Origin: Ulva prolifera
Lineage: Eukaryota > Chlorophyta > Ulvophyceae > Ulvales > Ulvaceae
Direction of reading: 5' to 3'
Assembly: GCA_023078555.1 (NCBI GenBank)
Contig: CM041201.1
Location: 3,851,713 to 3,915,712, forward strand
Length of the DNA: 64,000 nt
The notes under the pieces are model-generated. The model did not search any database. It was not told the origin of the DNA and was given only the letters and a program-made list of their open reading frames with translations. Each line of letters starts with the position of its first letter. The stretch's first letter is position 1. The position numbers and the translations under genes were made by a program. Positions 32,001 to 42,958 of the stretch are shown here, in pieces.

Positions 32001-34690
32001 TGGACAAAAGAGAGCCTGCGGAGTTTGCGAACTCCTATAAGGTTGTCTTTGAGGGGGATAACGAGGGTGAACGTGTGACAGACAGCGATGTTCCTGATTT
32101 CCTGTCTGATCACACATATGATGGGGGAGTGCTGCGCCGTCTGCGTGACCAGCTCCACACCCCCCCTGGGCACGGTAGGGTTCCTGTCATGGACATGACG
32201 TTCCGGCAAGACAACCCGGAGCCAAACCCCACGGCATATTCACCTCGGCTTGGGTATGGCGACTCTGCGGAGGTGATTCGGCGTGACCCTGCTCGGGACA
32301 CACCGGAAATGGCCAATGCAGCTCTGCATCGCACGCGTGCGATGTCCAGGGCTGCAGCCCATCCTGACGTCATCCCCCCTCCCCGTGTGCGTGGTGTACT
32401 GCGTCATTTAGAGGCTGGTCCCTCGCGCACAACTCGTTATGTGCCCACACGTGATGCTGCATTGCACGACCCTGGTGTAGAAGTTGCGTTTCCCGTTCAT
32501 GTATCTGCGAGTGAATCGGACGACGACATGGACAGTGATGGTCCTGGCGTCTATGACGACGATGACGAACAGCGCATGGACTACACCGTCTCAGATGATG
32601 AAAGAGCTGCGGCTCATCAGAATCTGGAGGCTCAGCGGGTCCGCTCAGGGAGTAATTCGGCTGCGGCCTCAGCATCTGGCGCGGGGGCAGTTGCTCCGCC
32701 CCTGCGAGGAGCAGAGGCGCCGAGGCCCTTCTGGGAGGATGAGCCAGATGAGGTGGAGACCGGGTCCGAATTAGGGGGAGAGGGCCCGGACCCCTCAGCC
32801 GCTGTCGGGGTTGATTTGCCTGACGAGGTGAGGGCCATTCCAGCCGCCTTGCCCCGCATAAAATTCAATCCTCTTGTACGCAGACGCCTTGTTCCATTGG
32901 CTGCGGATGTAGCAGCTGTGCATATGAATGAGCCTGCGGGCTCTAATGCTAGTAGTGAAACAGTTGTTGCTGCTATTGAAGTTTCAGCTTGTAGCCAGGA
33001 CACATCAGCCGCGGCTGACTGTGGAGTGTCCTGTGCAGGCCTGAAGCCTCAGCATGTGGAGTCTGGTGAGCAGCAGAGTGTTCAGCGTCGTGGGTCGCGC
33101 CGAGCAGCTGCCGCCAGGAAGCAGAAGGCCTCCTCCGACCCTGATATGCCTTCTATGAAGGAAGGACTTGCGGGTCCGGACAGGGATGCATGGCTGCGCG
33201 CCATGCAGGAGGAGGTAGATGCACTGGGTGAGCACGGAACCTTCGGGTTGTGCTATCTGCCTGCGGGCAAACGGGCTATCTCGGGCAAATGGGTGCTCAA
33301 GATCAAGCGTGGGCCTGCGGGGGAGATTCAGCGCTACAAGGCACGCTATGTAGCGCGGGGTTTTTCTCAGGTAGAGGGTGTAGACTTTTTTGAGACTTGG
33401 TCACCTGTTGGGAGCTATGCGACACTTCGTGTGTTGCTGTCAGTTGCTGCTCAGGCAGATTTAGAAATTAGACACATAGATATACAGTGTGCTTTTCTGA
33501 ATGGTGAGCTTGAGGAGGAAGTGTTCGTTGAACAGCCCCCGTACTTCACTGACGGGACAGCACGTGTATGGAGATTGCATAAAACCCTGTATGGCCTGAA
33601 GCAAGCTGCTCGCGAGTGGCATAAAGCTTTAATAAAGGTCTTAGCAGAAATGGGATTTGTGTGCGCACAAAGCGATCCCGGACTGTATGTTAGAACATCT
33701 GGTCTTTGTTTTATTTTCCTGTGGGTCGACGACTTGTTCATATTTAGCGGCACTGCGGGGCTGCAAGAACTTGTCGACATAATTCTCACAAAATTTGAAG
33801 GCAGAGACCTGGGTGAACTAGCATGGGCACTTGGCACTGAAATCATGCGTGATCGTAAGGCCAAGACAATCACCATGACACAGCGAAACAAAATCCATAG
33901 CCTGCTTGAAAAGTATAGTATGTCTGATTGTCGAAAGTCTCCCACTCCGTTAGTGCCGCGGCAACAACTGAGGAGTGTGAAAGAGCACCCGGACCTGGAG
34001 AAAGCCAGTGCTGCTGAGCATTCCAGGTTCATGAGTGCTGTAGGGAGCATCCAGTACATTGCAGGAGTGACACGACCTGACCTCAGCTACGTGGCACATG
34101 CCCTGGCCCGGCACATGTCCAGTAGTCTGAAGGAACATTGGTTGGCTGTGCAACACGTTCTGAGATACCTGCAGTCCACAAAGAATTTAGGAATACAATT
34201 TGTAGGCTCTGTGGGGCATGGGTGCCTGTTAGAAGCTTTTTCTGATGCAGATTTTGCGAACTCTGCTGATTTGAAGAGTGTATCTGGTATGGTTCTTCGA
34301 GTGTATGGGAACTGTGTTCTCTGGCGCTCGAAGAAACAGAGTATAGTGGCAGGGGATACAACAGAGGCTGAGCTCATTGCGATGAGTGCAACAGCCAACG
34401 AGCTGATGTGGGTGAAGCAGTTGCTTCTCGACTTAAAGCTCGTCCCGTATAAGCCAACTCTGTGGGGTGATAATAAAAGTGCCAATATCTTGGCAGTAAA
34501 TGCTGTGTCCTCTGACAGATCTAAGCACATTCGTGTGCGGCACTTGCGAGTGCGGGAATATGTCCAGATGGATGAACTTAAGGTAGCATGGGTGGGCACT
34601 GTTGATCAGTTAGCGGATGTGTTTACTAAAGTGCTGCCCGGACCTGCTTTGCTAGAAGTTCGTAATAAACTCCAGCTAGTGGAGACTTAG
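29060..34690 (+). CDS. Copia gag-pol polyprotein
   Basis: Single frame of 1,876 codons; a second ATG at 29153 may be the true start. In order it has gag; a CCHC zinc knuckle (353-366, CFFCKKKGHLRANC); protease with DSG (Asp400, IVDSGSDMHIVG); the GAG-pre-integrase His/Cys region (HLSFHQ.., CHGCRIGK); an integrase core with Asp666, Asp733 and Glu769 in D,D-35-E spacing; a long Ala- and acid-rich linker (about 1,000-1,370); reverse transcriptase (GKWVLKIKRG, ARYVARGFSQ); and RNase H (FSDADFANS, DTTEAEL, KHIRVRHLRVRE). The polymerase active site reads LWVDDLF: the two catalytic Asp (1557-1558) are intact, but the usual Tyr of YVDD is Trp. The order IN before RT defines Ty1/copia. Confidence 0.97.
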   Translation: MRSLIFPIRRLASQTFASLLRATHNRLFYCRMSHSNRSASNSSREEIRGEADQQPIVDRGAHQQLPGGEQPEGMLLRDGRVVRPRSSAQTGHSSQQVPNPSHVVNDSSHAESFITLETLTEALRASRGRNEPDLTKGKLPEWNHKTESFVAYEQKVFLWLGQYELDHLLQHAPSADEQRVHARARTQVLMSLPDADRTTVYRMSHLCEAWAYLTAKYRPSTEAEIHRLWSRFNSLSQNNRDVASYCGDVMSVYTQLEALGADVGQRWLRLKLLEVGEEFNAVRGEVLHSSPHVIISRLTEHADLLKQQRQLQARSGAPAGKPGQGWRKQPRGDGPVVAALGAGQAPREETRTCFFCKKKGHLRANCPQRKQAAAKDVCAVEMPEQYPMPDASLPWNIIVDSGSDMHIVGNREMFTEYGPCQKVANLAGPGQLSIMGRGTILVNLGTYVDKHGQNHPLDVEIPGVYYAPECPYNLLSTMCLRHEQMFLDTRRNVLYVPGLGDMATDVEDDVKCQELDVEGHPVFAFKMAVKTKPILVGGPVNRGVVWSNQSSPTCMVADQQQWHHVAVAAVDLVRPNAGGAEVPYDAYLLNPAFIAHLSFHQSNWVLKRMQSNAEFYGSLNLSVDSEPFGNKCHGCRIGKVPAGRFSANDRELMGQAKYPGEQLHADLAGPVTPVGIGGVKYVLFVMCAFTRYTFVVGLRKKSEAAAMISYIIERIRVNVVKPGEPGVRILHTDKGGEFMVEALKLYLQRRGITHRTTPTADHRCNGMIERRIGVAFEALRAVLLASGLPLFLWIECLASVVHGHNLTPCSALYHDKLARILKSQKAQMAINAAADVAEAEKGQGKRMKKAERDKLKEEEQRKYKLLASTELDEFLVRSCDKDIIPYMSFFRDTSVEVFQDLLQQQRPWGVEVYAYPRDDKLRKLSPRGVLAHWVGAGLGPSMQRVYAQDVPGGRVFVVRQVMCTADQMIRHVRKYDASAVVDKREPAEFANSYKVVFEGDNEGERVTDSDVPDFLSDHTYDGGVLRRLRDQLHTPPGHGRVPVMDMTFRQDNPEPNPTAYSPRLGYGDSAEVIRRDPARDTPEMANAALHRTRAMSRAAAHPDVIPPPRVRGVLRHLEAGPSRTTRYVPTRDAALHDPGVEVAFPVHVSASESDDDMDSDGPGVYDDDDEQRMDYTVSDDERAAAHQNLEAQRVRSGSNSAAASASGAGAVAPPLRGAEAPRPFWEDEPDEVETGSELGGEGPDPSAAVGVDLPDEVRAIPAALPRIKFNPLVRRRLVPLAADVAAVHMNEPAGSNASSETVVAAIEVSACSQDTSAAADCGVSCAGLKPQHVESGEQQSVQRRGSRRAAAARKQKASSDPDMPSMKEGLAGPDRDAWLRAMQEEVDALGEHGTFGLCYLPAGKRAISGKWVLKIKRGPAGEIQRYKARYVARGFSQVEGVDFFETWSPVGSYATLRVLLSVAAQADLEIRHIDIQCAFLNGELEEEVFVEQPPYFTDGTARVWRLHKTLYGLKQAAREWHKALIKVLAEMGFVCAQSDPGLYVRTSGLCFIFLWVDDLFIFSGTAGLQELVDIILTKFEGRDLGELAWALGTEIMRDRKAKTITMTQRNKIHSLLEKYSMSDCRKSPTPLVPRQQLRSVKEHPDLEKASAAEHSRFMSAVGSIQYIAGVTRPDLSYVAHALARHMSSSLKEHWLAVQHVLRYLQSTKNLGIQFVGSVGHGCLLEAFSDADFANSADLKSVSGMVLRVYGNCVLWRSKKQSIVAGDTTEAELIAMSATANELMWVKQLLLDLKLVPYKPTLWGDNKSANILAVNAVSSDRSKHIRVRHLRVREYVQMDELKVAWVGTVDQLADVFTKVLPGPALLEVRNKLQLVET

Positions 34691-34696
34691 CAGGGT

Positions 34697-34707
34697 TTAT
34701 GGGGGAG
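34697..34707 (+). other. Polypurine tract
   Basis: TTATGGGGGAG immediately before the 3' LTR, the expected primer for plus-strand DNA synthesis. Confidence 0.8.
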
Positions 34708-35054
34708 TGTCACAATGCATGAGCCTGCGGGCAGCAGCGTGGTGACAGGTGCACCCATGCACGATCTGCGGATCACGTGCAGGGGTAAGCCGCCAGCCAG
34801 GATCGTATCGAGGTAGCGAGAGAGATCCTGCGAGGGTTTCCCGGCGTGACCCTCGAGTGTTTACAGTGTGCATATATTGCCGTGCACACTAAGAGCTGTA
34901 ACCATTCTCTTTACTGTTTCACGGTACTAGCTGTACCCTGTCTCCTCCCGCATTCCTCGGTTCTACCTCTTTGCGCAGCAGGTATGGAATGCTGGCTACC
35001 TGACCTGACCTAAGACTGCGTGTCTGACCTGACAGATAGAGTGCTTTTCTGACA
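34708..35054 (+). repeat. 3' long terminal repeat
   Basis: 347 bases, one substitution relative to the 5' LTR (T at 34971), followed by TGCAC. Confidence 0.97.
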
Positions 35055-36592
35055 TGCACCGAGTATACTACAACGTTAGAATCATTCCAGGTCTACCTTG
35101 TACGTAACAGTCACGAATGTTGGCATCCATTTTGTCAGTAGAATGTGCAAAGCGCTGGCCTCCTCCAGCTGCATGGACCGTCTGTCACAACCAGCCATGG
35201 AACGACCTTGATAATGAGAGAGCTTCACACTGCTTGGATAAGGACGAGTGCGCCAGCACCCGCTGTTGGACCCAACTCACCGGCTGTGTGATTGTATACG
35301 GACTATTTGCAGGGCTTCACACCGACCCGTGGACAGGGTCGCCAACACACAGAACATGAAAGAAAGCCATCCACAGAAATCCACAGCTCACCTGCAGTGC
35401 ACTTCGCCGGCCATCATGCATAGCACATGCACAGTCTCGCGGCACAGCTGGTCAGGGCAGCAGGATGCTTCATGCTGCTGCACCACACAGTCACCACTAC
35501 TATGAAGGGACCCATCCTCCTGGAAAACAGCAGGAAAACTGCCCCTTCCGGACTGGGGGGCAGATTTTGTGTGGAAGAGTGTGTATGTGTCTGTGGCGCT
35601 GGCTGTGAGCGCAGATTTTCCGTGTGTGTGTCTTGTGATTCGTTATGCCGGCCCAATCTTCTGTTACATTCCTGAAGACAAGAACGTGTACGCCTGCAAC
35701 ACAGCGCAACAACTGTTCTCAACGAAGAACACACGCGATCAGCTGCTACAGGCAGCCGTTTGAGTTTTACACGCACCCAGCCCATAGCTGTGTGCAAAAG
35801 GTGCCATATACAAGTCAACAGAACGCCATGAGCCGCTAATACGCTGTTCAAGCCACCACGCTCATCAGAGCTGGGCACGAAGAGTCTTACAAGGCAGAAC
35901 CCCCTCAACAACAAAGCCAACAACAACACGAAACAGTTCACAAGCGCCTACAGTCCCAACTCCTGCCTATCGGTACCACCTGATAATCTACCAACCGTCA
36001 ATCCCCCTGTACATAATTTCCCCACATTCCTACTCCCCAAGCACAACTGCCACCCACAATTGCTGTGCACCCTGACTTGTGGAGGCACCAGTGACATGGT
36101 CCATGCAGCGATCTCTCTCCGCCCGCCCCCACGCCCTCCACGGCAATCCCCTGCTGCCCCAGTAATTTCACACCCATACCAGCGCAGCCACCCGCCTCGC
36201 GCGGTACATGCCGCACACGACCGCGAAATTCACAGTGAGAGGCGCAAACATGCCTGCTCCAATTCAGAGCGCAGCCTGCCCGCGTGAATCCTCCACCCCA
36301 GCTCGGGCGTCCCGCAGTGCAGGTGGTGAGCATGCTGCAGCGCTTCGCCCAGCTGCCACCTTGAAAGCCACTGGTACTGTGCCCGTATCGACCTCCCCAG
36401 CCGGCACCTCCGTTTGGTTGCCGCTTGACAAGCGGTCGCCTCATGCACCTGGGCACCACTCAGCGTAGATGATATTTGTACGAGTCAGGCTGGGTATTAG
36501 GCCTGGTTCCGGTCCCAGAACAGAAGAGGAATACGGGTCGGCATGAATGCTCCAGGCACAGCGCGGTGGAGCATGCTGCGCATGCTGCGGCG
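35055..36592. other. No gene seen between the retrotransposon and the LRR gene
   Basis: Short frames without motifs. The part next to 36593 is presumably the 3' UTR of the minus-strand leucine-rich-repeat gene. Confidence 0.45.
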
Positions 36593-39500
36593 CTAGAACA
36601 CGGCGAGGCTCGCGAGCGCAGGGTCTCGTGCGCGCTGCACAAAAACACGGCTGCTGATATCGTTCGAGCTGAGAGTTAGGCTGCGGAGCTCCGAGAGACG
36701 TGAGAGGTGCGGGGCCAGCGCGCGCACGCCTGCGTCCGTCAGGCCGTTGCGCCCGAGGCCGAGGCGCGCGAGCGACGGCATGCATGCGATGCCCGGCGCG
36801 AGCGCCGCGACGCCGAGGTCCCCCAGGCCACACCCGGCCAGGTTGAGCTCCGTCACGGCCGCGAAGAACGGCGGCGGCCGCGGCGCAAACACCGCCCCGA
36901 CCGTCGCCTCCATCCCAGACATGTCCAGCTGCTCCAGCGCCGGCAGCGCGGCTAGGCACGGCCCGAGTGCCGCCGCGGCATCCTCCGGCAGGCTCTGTTC
37001 GCCGATCGCGAGCCGCGTCAGCGCCGTCAGCCCGCGTAGCGCGTGCGCGAGCGGGGCGAAGCCGTGGCCAAAGTCCGCGGCCGACACGCTGAGCGTGCGG
37101 AGGCGCGGGAGGTGGGGGAGCGCCGTCGCGAGCTCAAACGCCGCCGCCGGCCCCGCACGGTGGTCGCGGCCGTCGCACAGGTTTGACAGGTCGAGGGCCT
37201 CGATCGCGGTGAGCGAGGAGACGGCGGCGAGCAGCAGCGCGGCCTCGAGGCTCGCGACGCACGTGTCGGACAGGCTGAGGTACGTGAGGCGGTGGAGGGA
37301 GGGGAGGACGGCGGCGAGAGCGCGCGCGCCCTCGTCCCACAGCGGGTTGGTGCTGATGTTGAGGTGCTGCAGCAGGGGCAGGCCGGAGAGGGAGGCGGCG
37401 AGGGCGGCGGCGACGGCGTCCGGCAGCCACGAGTTGTCGAGGTCCAGCACCTGCAGAGCCGTGACCGCGTGAGGCTCGGTGCCCGTTGCTGTGCGAAGCG
37501 GTCGCGGTGGGGGGTCGCGCTGGGGGGCCGCACCGCCGTGCTGCGGACGCGGTGCGAGAGGCGCTCACTGTGCACCCGGTGCTGGCGCCATCGCGCAGCT
37601 AGTTACGGTGGTGAGTGCGGCGGATCTAACTGGGCGAGTGCGTTGAGATTGCTGGCGCACACTCTGCCGGACCTCGTGCGACATTGCAACGCGGGCTGTC
37701 GTTGAACACCAAGCATCATCAAAGGGGAGAGTGATGACTGCTCAGCTGTTTTGCGAGATGCAGGGGATGCAGGCGATGACAGGGGGGGGGGGGGGGGGGG
37801 GGGGGAGGCAGGGAGGCCGCGCCTCGAGCGTGCTGAGGGCGGTGAGCTGGCCGAAGAGCGCGGTTGCGGGCGCCTCGGAGCACTCGTGGTTGTCCCGGAA
37901 GCGCAGGCACGACAGCCGTGCGAGCTGCGTCAGCGCGTGGCCAAGGGGGTCAAAGTGCGCGGCGAGCGCCGAGTTTGACTCGAGCGCGAGCGCGGTCAGC
38001 GCCTGCAGGAACGGAAGGTACGGTGCAAGGGGGGGCGCCTCCTCGCACTCCACGAACGCCTGGTGCAGCCGCAGGTCCTGGAGGGCCGTCAGGGTGGAGA
38101 GGAAGGCGCCACGGTCGTGCACGCGGAAGGCGGAGAGGTGGAGGAGCGTGAGCGCGGCGAGGTGCGCGAGCAGGGCGCCGCCGCTGAGGGAGCCCTGGGT
38201 GGAGGTGGAGAGGGTGAGGTGGCGGAGGTGGCGCAGGGGCCGCAGCGGCAGCGCGAGGGCGTCGGAGGAGGCGTGTTCAAAGTGCAGGCGCAGCGACGCG
38301 AGGGCCGTGCAGCGCGCGAGCGGCAGCGCGACGGAGCACATGTCGGGCGCCGCAGTGGAGTGCACCTGTAGGCACCAGCAGGGGGTAAAGTCAAGTAATG
38401 TAAATCTGGATGTACTGAGCCGTATCCTGAGAGGACATTGACACCTCCGGATGAACGGGGCCACATGCCGGGTGATGCGCTTGGGCGATGGCCGCACCGT
38501 GCTGGGGGCCAGTGGGAGGGGGTGGAGCCGCCGCGGAGGGCGGTGGCCTGCTGTGGAGCGTGTTCGTATCAAGCGTGGCCGGAATGGCTGGAGGTTGTGA
38601 ACGCACGGCTACAAACAAACTGCACTCTTTGTAGGCACAGTCAGCACGAGTTATTCGTCACAACCGACGGCCCGGCGCTGCCACGTACAGGCGGGTGTGG
38701 ATGTCGATACACACTCCAGAGCCAGCGGCAGGGGCGGCGTTTGACCGCCTTGAGAATGGAGCATGAAAAACGCCTGCTTGACCATGCAGGCTGCTGCCAC
38801 CTCCAAGCAGTGTACGAGGCCAGTGACACGAGTGCATTCTGTTGCATGCTTGGCTAAGATGAGGTGGCACATGCATGCAGCATGACAGCTTGCAGGTCTG
38901 CAGGCTTCCCCATGCATTACTCAGCCCAAGCCTGCATCACCGCAGGGAGCCACACACCCATGCACACTCACATGGACGATGTCACAGCCAGTACACAGCA
39001 GACAGACATACAGTCATCAGTCCACAGCCTGCCTTTCTGGTGGGCCAGGGGACTGGACCTTCTGCCGGCCTGTGGGGTGATGCAGGGAGGGTGTGCATGC
39101 ACATCTTATTCATGGGCTGTGCTCAAGCAACTCCTCAACCCTTACTGTTCAGCAACTTTAGTACCACTAGCTCCCAGGACCGGCGTGACCTGATGCCGGG
39201 CTGACCTTGACAGCATAGGTCAGGGACTGACATCAGCCGGCCGGGTACAGCCCTCTACTGGCTCTCACATCACTGCCACAGCCTCGCACACCCCCTGTCT
39301 GCAAACACACCCACGCCGCAACTGCCCCGCGCACACCCACGCCGGTGCCGCAGGCACCAAGCACAGCCGGCGCCCACGTCGTGCAGCCCCCTCAATAGCG
39401 GCTCCCAGGCACAATGCATGCAAGCAGGAGTGCGCAGCGGCGGGGGGACGTGAGGCGGCGGTGTCCGACACACCTGCAGGCTGAGGTGGCTGAGGGAGGA

Positions 39501-41777
39501 GAGCGTCGGCGGCAGGATGGTCGGGGGCGCGTTGGCGCGCGCCGTGAAGCGCGCACCCACGTTGTCCAGGTACCGCAGGCCCGGCAGCGCGGCGAGCAGC
39601 GGCGCAAGCGCCACGTGGCCCGCGACGTCAAACGCGTTGCGTGCGAGGTCGAGGTGCTCGAGGGCGCGCATCGGCGGCAGCGCCTGCAGGAGGGGCTTCG
39701 TCGCGGCAGCGGTGAGGCCCGCGTCCGCGAGGGAGAGGTGGCATAGGCGGCGCAGGTTCTTGAGGTGTGGGGAGACGGCGGTCAGGCCAGCGTCGCCGAT
39801 GGCCGTCGATGCGAGGGACAGGAACGTGAGGCCCTGCATGCCGTGGCCACAGGGCTCCTGTGGTGTATGAAGTGGGGGGGGGGTATGTGCAGGGTGTCTG
39901 GGGCAGTGCCGCCGCCGTGCGCACTTTTGCAGTGGTATGTGGTGTAGGCTGTTCGCAGGGATGGCCTGGCAATCGCATCATGTGTACAGTGTGGAGGGTG
40001 CCACGGCGGTGAGGGGGCTGAAGCATTGTGCCGGCAGGCCGCATCGGGCCGGTAGCGGTAGCGGAAGGGGGGAGGGTGCAGGATGTGCATGAAGGCACTG
40101 CACAGGGGAGAGCGCATGTCCGATCGGCCGGAGTGTGGCGCATGACTGGGCGCTGTGTGCCCAGTGCAGCGGTGAGGGCGCGGGCGCAGGATGGGCAATG
40201 GAAGCAGGTTGTGGACTGGAAGCATGCACGGGGGTGAGTGGAGCGTCGTGTGCTGATGTGGAGTGGCTGTGAACAAGGTTGTGCTGCAGGCTCTGCAGCT
40301 ATGTGGACCATGTGCAGCGGGAGCATGGGCTGCATGGGCCGCATTGTCAACGGCGCTGTGAGTTGGAGGCAGGCAGAGAGGCCTGTGACAGGCAGTTCTG
40401 GCAGGTCCAGCCTCCCAGTCTGCATCTGTGTCATCCTGAACACATAATGCCAGAGCATACAGGGATGATGGGCTGGACAGGTTTCATTGCGGCGAAAGCT
40501 CAGGATGATGTTCGGATGTTCGTTCCGAATGTGAGAGTGAGTGGCAACAGTGGAGCAGCAGTGGCACTGTAGCTGTTGAGCAGGCTGCTGAAGGACCTGC
40601 GGATCACATGGGCTGCATGCGCGAGTCCGATGGTGTCATGCGCCCACGAGGGATGCCCTGGACGTCATGATGCTTTGGTATCGTGTGTCAGGCCGTATTT
40701 GGGTATGCGTGCACTGGCTGATTCAGCCGATGAGCACCGGCTTGGAACGACGCACCTGCAATGGGCAGAGGAGCAGCGCAAGGTCGGAAGCTGACTGTCC
40801 GAGATAGTTGTTTGAGAGGTCCAGGTGAACAACATACGCCAGGGATGAGAACTGGAGACCAAGGGTCGGCAAGATGGATCGGCGCAGCTGCCTTTGTAAC
40901 ACCAAGCGACCCTCCGCAACGCGAGAGCGCAGGGCGCACGCATGCAGACCGCTGGGCAGTTGTGACAAAGCCACATGAAGAGGCAGCTGCGAGTGCTGGA
41001 AGATGAGAATGAGGAGATCAGGCTCCAGCTGCTCCAGCTGGAGGAGGAGCTTCTGTGCCCTAGGGCTGTCCCAGGTCTGAACTGCGTCAACAGTTTCCGC
41101 CACATCTGCTGCTGCGCGAGAGCAAGTCTTCGGATCACGCAGGAAGTGGGCGACCTGCAAGTGGACCGCACGCTCTCTCAAGTGTGGCGCGGACTACCAG
41201 CAATAAGCCAACCGAGTTCAAATTGGGGAAGCTCTGACAACTCACATTCGCGGACATCTGCCGTAACAGGTGCAGCAACGCGATATCATGCTAAGCATAC
41301 TGAGCTGAGGTTCCTTAAAGCGCCCGATGCACCTGGCAGAAATTCAGTGACTCGTGCGCAGCAATTACCACACCCCACATCGATGCAATTGGTTGTCGAA
41401 AAAGACGCTGCACGGTCATAAAAGACACAAAGCGCATGTGATTCACATTTCACGTGTTCAGCGGTTCGAAGTGGTGGCGCAGCGTTGCTGCAAGTCAGTC
41501 CGGGGGAGACAAGCACCTTCATTGAGTTGAGGAGCCAGTCGACGGGACCTAACCCGGTGACAAATTGAGAGTATACCTCGAAGCACCCCAACGGAAATGG
41601 CATTGTTGCTGAGCCTGCCTTGGCTGCCATCAAGCTGTCCAGAACGGCACTTCGCGCTACCAGGTGATCTGGCACAGCCAGAAGATGAGGATGTTTTCCC
41701 CATTCAACGTACAGCGAGCTGTGACCAGATAGCGGGTCAGGCGATAGCAGGAGATCGCATGTAGGAAAGACTGTCAT
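36593..41777 (-). CDS. BTB-like and leucine-rich-repeat (RNI type) protein, 5 exons
   Basis: Exons: 41517-41777, 40756-41193, 39474-39857, 37823-38365, 36593-37450. All are in phase, giving about 827 residues. Exon 1 has a BTB/POZ-like pattern (LLAVPDHLVARSAVLDSLMA, MPFPLGCFEVYSQFV) and exon 2 continues with helical, BACK-like sequence. From late exon 2 (VVHLDLSNNYLG) to the end there are ribonuclease-inhibitor-like repeats (LTFLSLASTAIGDAGL, LEHLDLARNAFDVAG, LARLGLGRNGLTDAGV). Such proteins may act as substrate adaptors of cullin ligases; that is inference. Intron 4 begins GCGCGG instead of GT: joining ..ALSTLE to VLDLDNSW restores a perfect repeat, whereas reading on runs into a 24-base poly-C. 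The start could instead be at 41900. There is no signal peptide or kinase domain. Confidence 0.75.
37782..37805. repeat. Homopolymer run of 24 G
   Basis: The run lies in intron 4 of the LRR gene, as poly-C on the coding strand, where it may serve as an extreme pyrimidine tract. Its true length is uncertain because sequencers err on such runs. Confidence 0.9.
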
Positions 41778-42958
41778 GTTCTCACTGACGCTGAGTGAAG
41801 ACCGACGAGCTATATGCGACGACTGTTTACAAGACCATATGCAGCAGGCATATTGCCCGAAGTCACTAGCTACGGTAAGTGTGTCATATGCCCACTGCAA
41901 CCTTTCTCAATGTGCAAGAGCATTGCGGTCCTATCAGTCCTTTGGCGACACCTTGTCCAAGTCAAATGTTTGCCCTCGTCGATGTCACATGCAGCCAAGG
42001 CTACCTGAGCGGAACTTAAGGGCTTAGACTGGCGGAACATTTGGGACGTGTATCTGAGGCAATTCGTATGGAGGTTCTCACCTTCCGTTGGTGTGGCAAC
42101 GGGCACAGGTCAGCTGCTAGTTGCATGCATTGCTGGTGGCCATCGCGATCGCCCATCTCACATGGACCGAGCTGCAGGATCTCCAGCCATCACACCGCAT
42201 ACTGACTTTTTGTGCTTCCCGTGTACCAGCATGCGCAGAAAACCGTGGCATTGGCCGAGCCAGTGCAGTCATTGACCAGATGGACTTCGTGGAGGCTGCT
42301 GTCATACCAATCCGGGCGGTCACCTTTCAGTGGCAAATGACATGATTCGGTTCCACAATTCCAAACAGTGGCCTGCGTCATGACGCAGATACAACGCCCC
42401 GAACGCATCACTTGTAATGGCACCTCGTTGACTCGACTGGCGAAGCTGCACACAATTTCAGCTGGCCCATGCATGACGATGGGGGTGTGCCGTACGAGCA
42501 GCGAGGCAGAATTGCATGACGCGGATGTAAGCCCTTACCCCAGCGTAATGTATGGTAGCACCGCCGTCCAGGCCGGCCGGCCCTAGGCAGCTGGGTGGGG
42601 AAGTCTCTCGCACAGGGGCAAGACCAGTGCTATCGTTGCCGACATACCGCCATTCGCGCATGCGACATCGATGCAGCGGCCGACCGCTAGAGAGGCAGAG
42701 AGTGGAATCCCCGCCTGACCTGACCTGGTAGCGTTTGTGCACCCATAGACAGACTGTTTCACACAGGGGGTCCAAAGGGGTAAATCTCCAATCACCCACG
42801 TGATGATGGGCCGTCAACACCCGAGATGGGTACGGTGGCCCTCTACACTTGCAAAGCAAAAACATGTGATACGGTGCAACATACACAACCCCAGAATCCG
42901 CATGTGCGGGTGAGGGCTCAGCGGCCCATGACGGACGTTGGCCCATCAGGGCCGGGAT
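41778..42958. other. Intergenic between TPP2 3' end and LRR gene start
   Basis: It holds the presumed promoter of the LRR gene and the 3' UTR of TPP2, both minus strand. No motif, RNA gene or repeat is evident. Confidence 0.4.

Larger units (their letters stand above)
28499..35054 (+). mobile_element. Complete Ty1/copia LTR retrotransposon
   Basis: 6,556 bases flanked by the 5-base duplication TGCAC. It has two 347-base LTRs, a primer-binding site, one gag-pol frame with the copia domain order (protease, integrase, reverse transcriptase, RNase H) and a purine-rich tract before the 3' LTR. One difference between the LTRs means insertion was recent. All landmarks of an autonomous element are present and the frame has no break. 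Confidence 0.97.

Noticed and set aside
29945-34599. Minus-strand frames inside the retrotransposon
   Set aside because: They are shadows of the intact gag-pol frame.
37742-37822. Read-through of LRR exon 4 into a poly-proline tract with a GT donor after the poly-C run
   Set aside because: It is in phase, but it would insert prolines and non-repeat sequence into the middle of a leucine-rich repeat. The GC donor at 37822 restores the repeat exactly.
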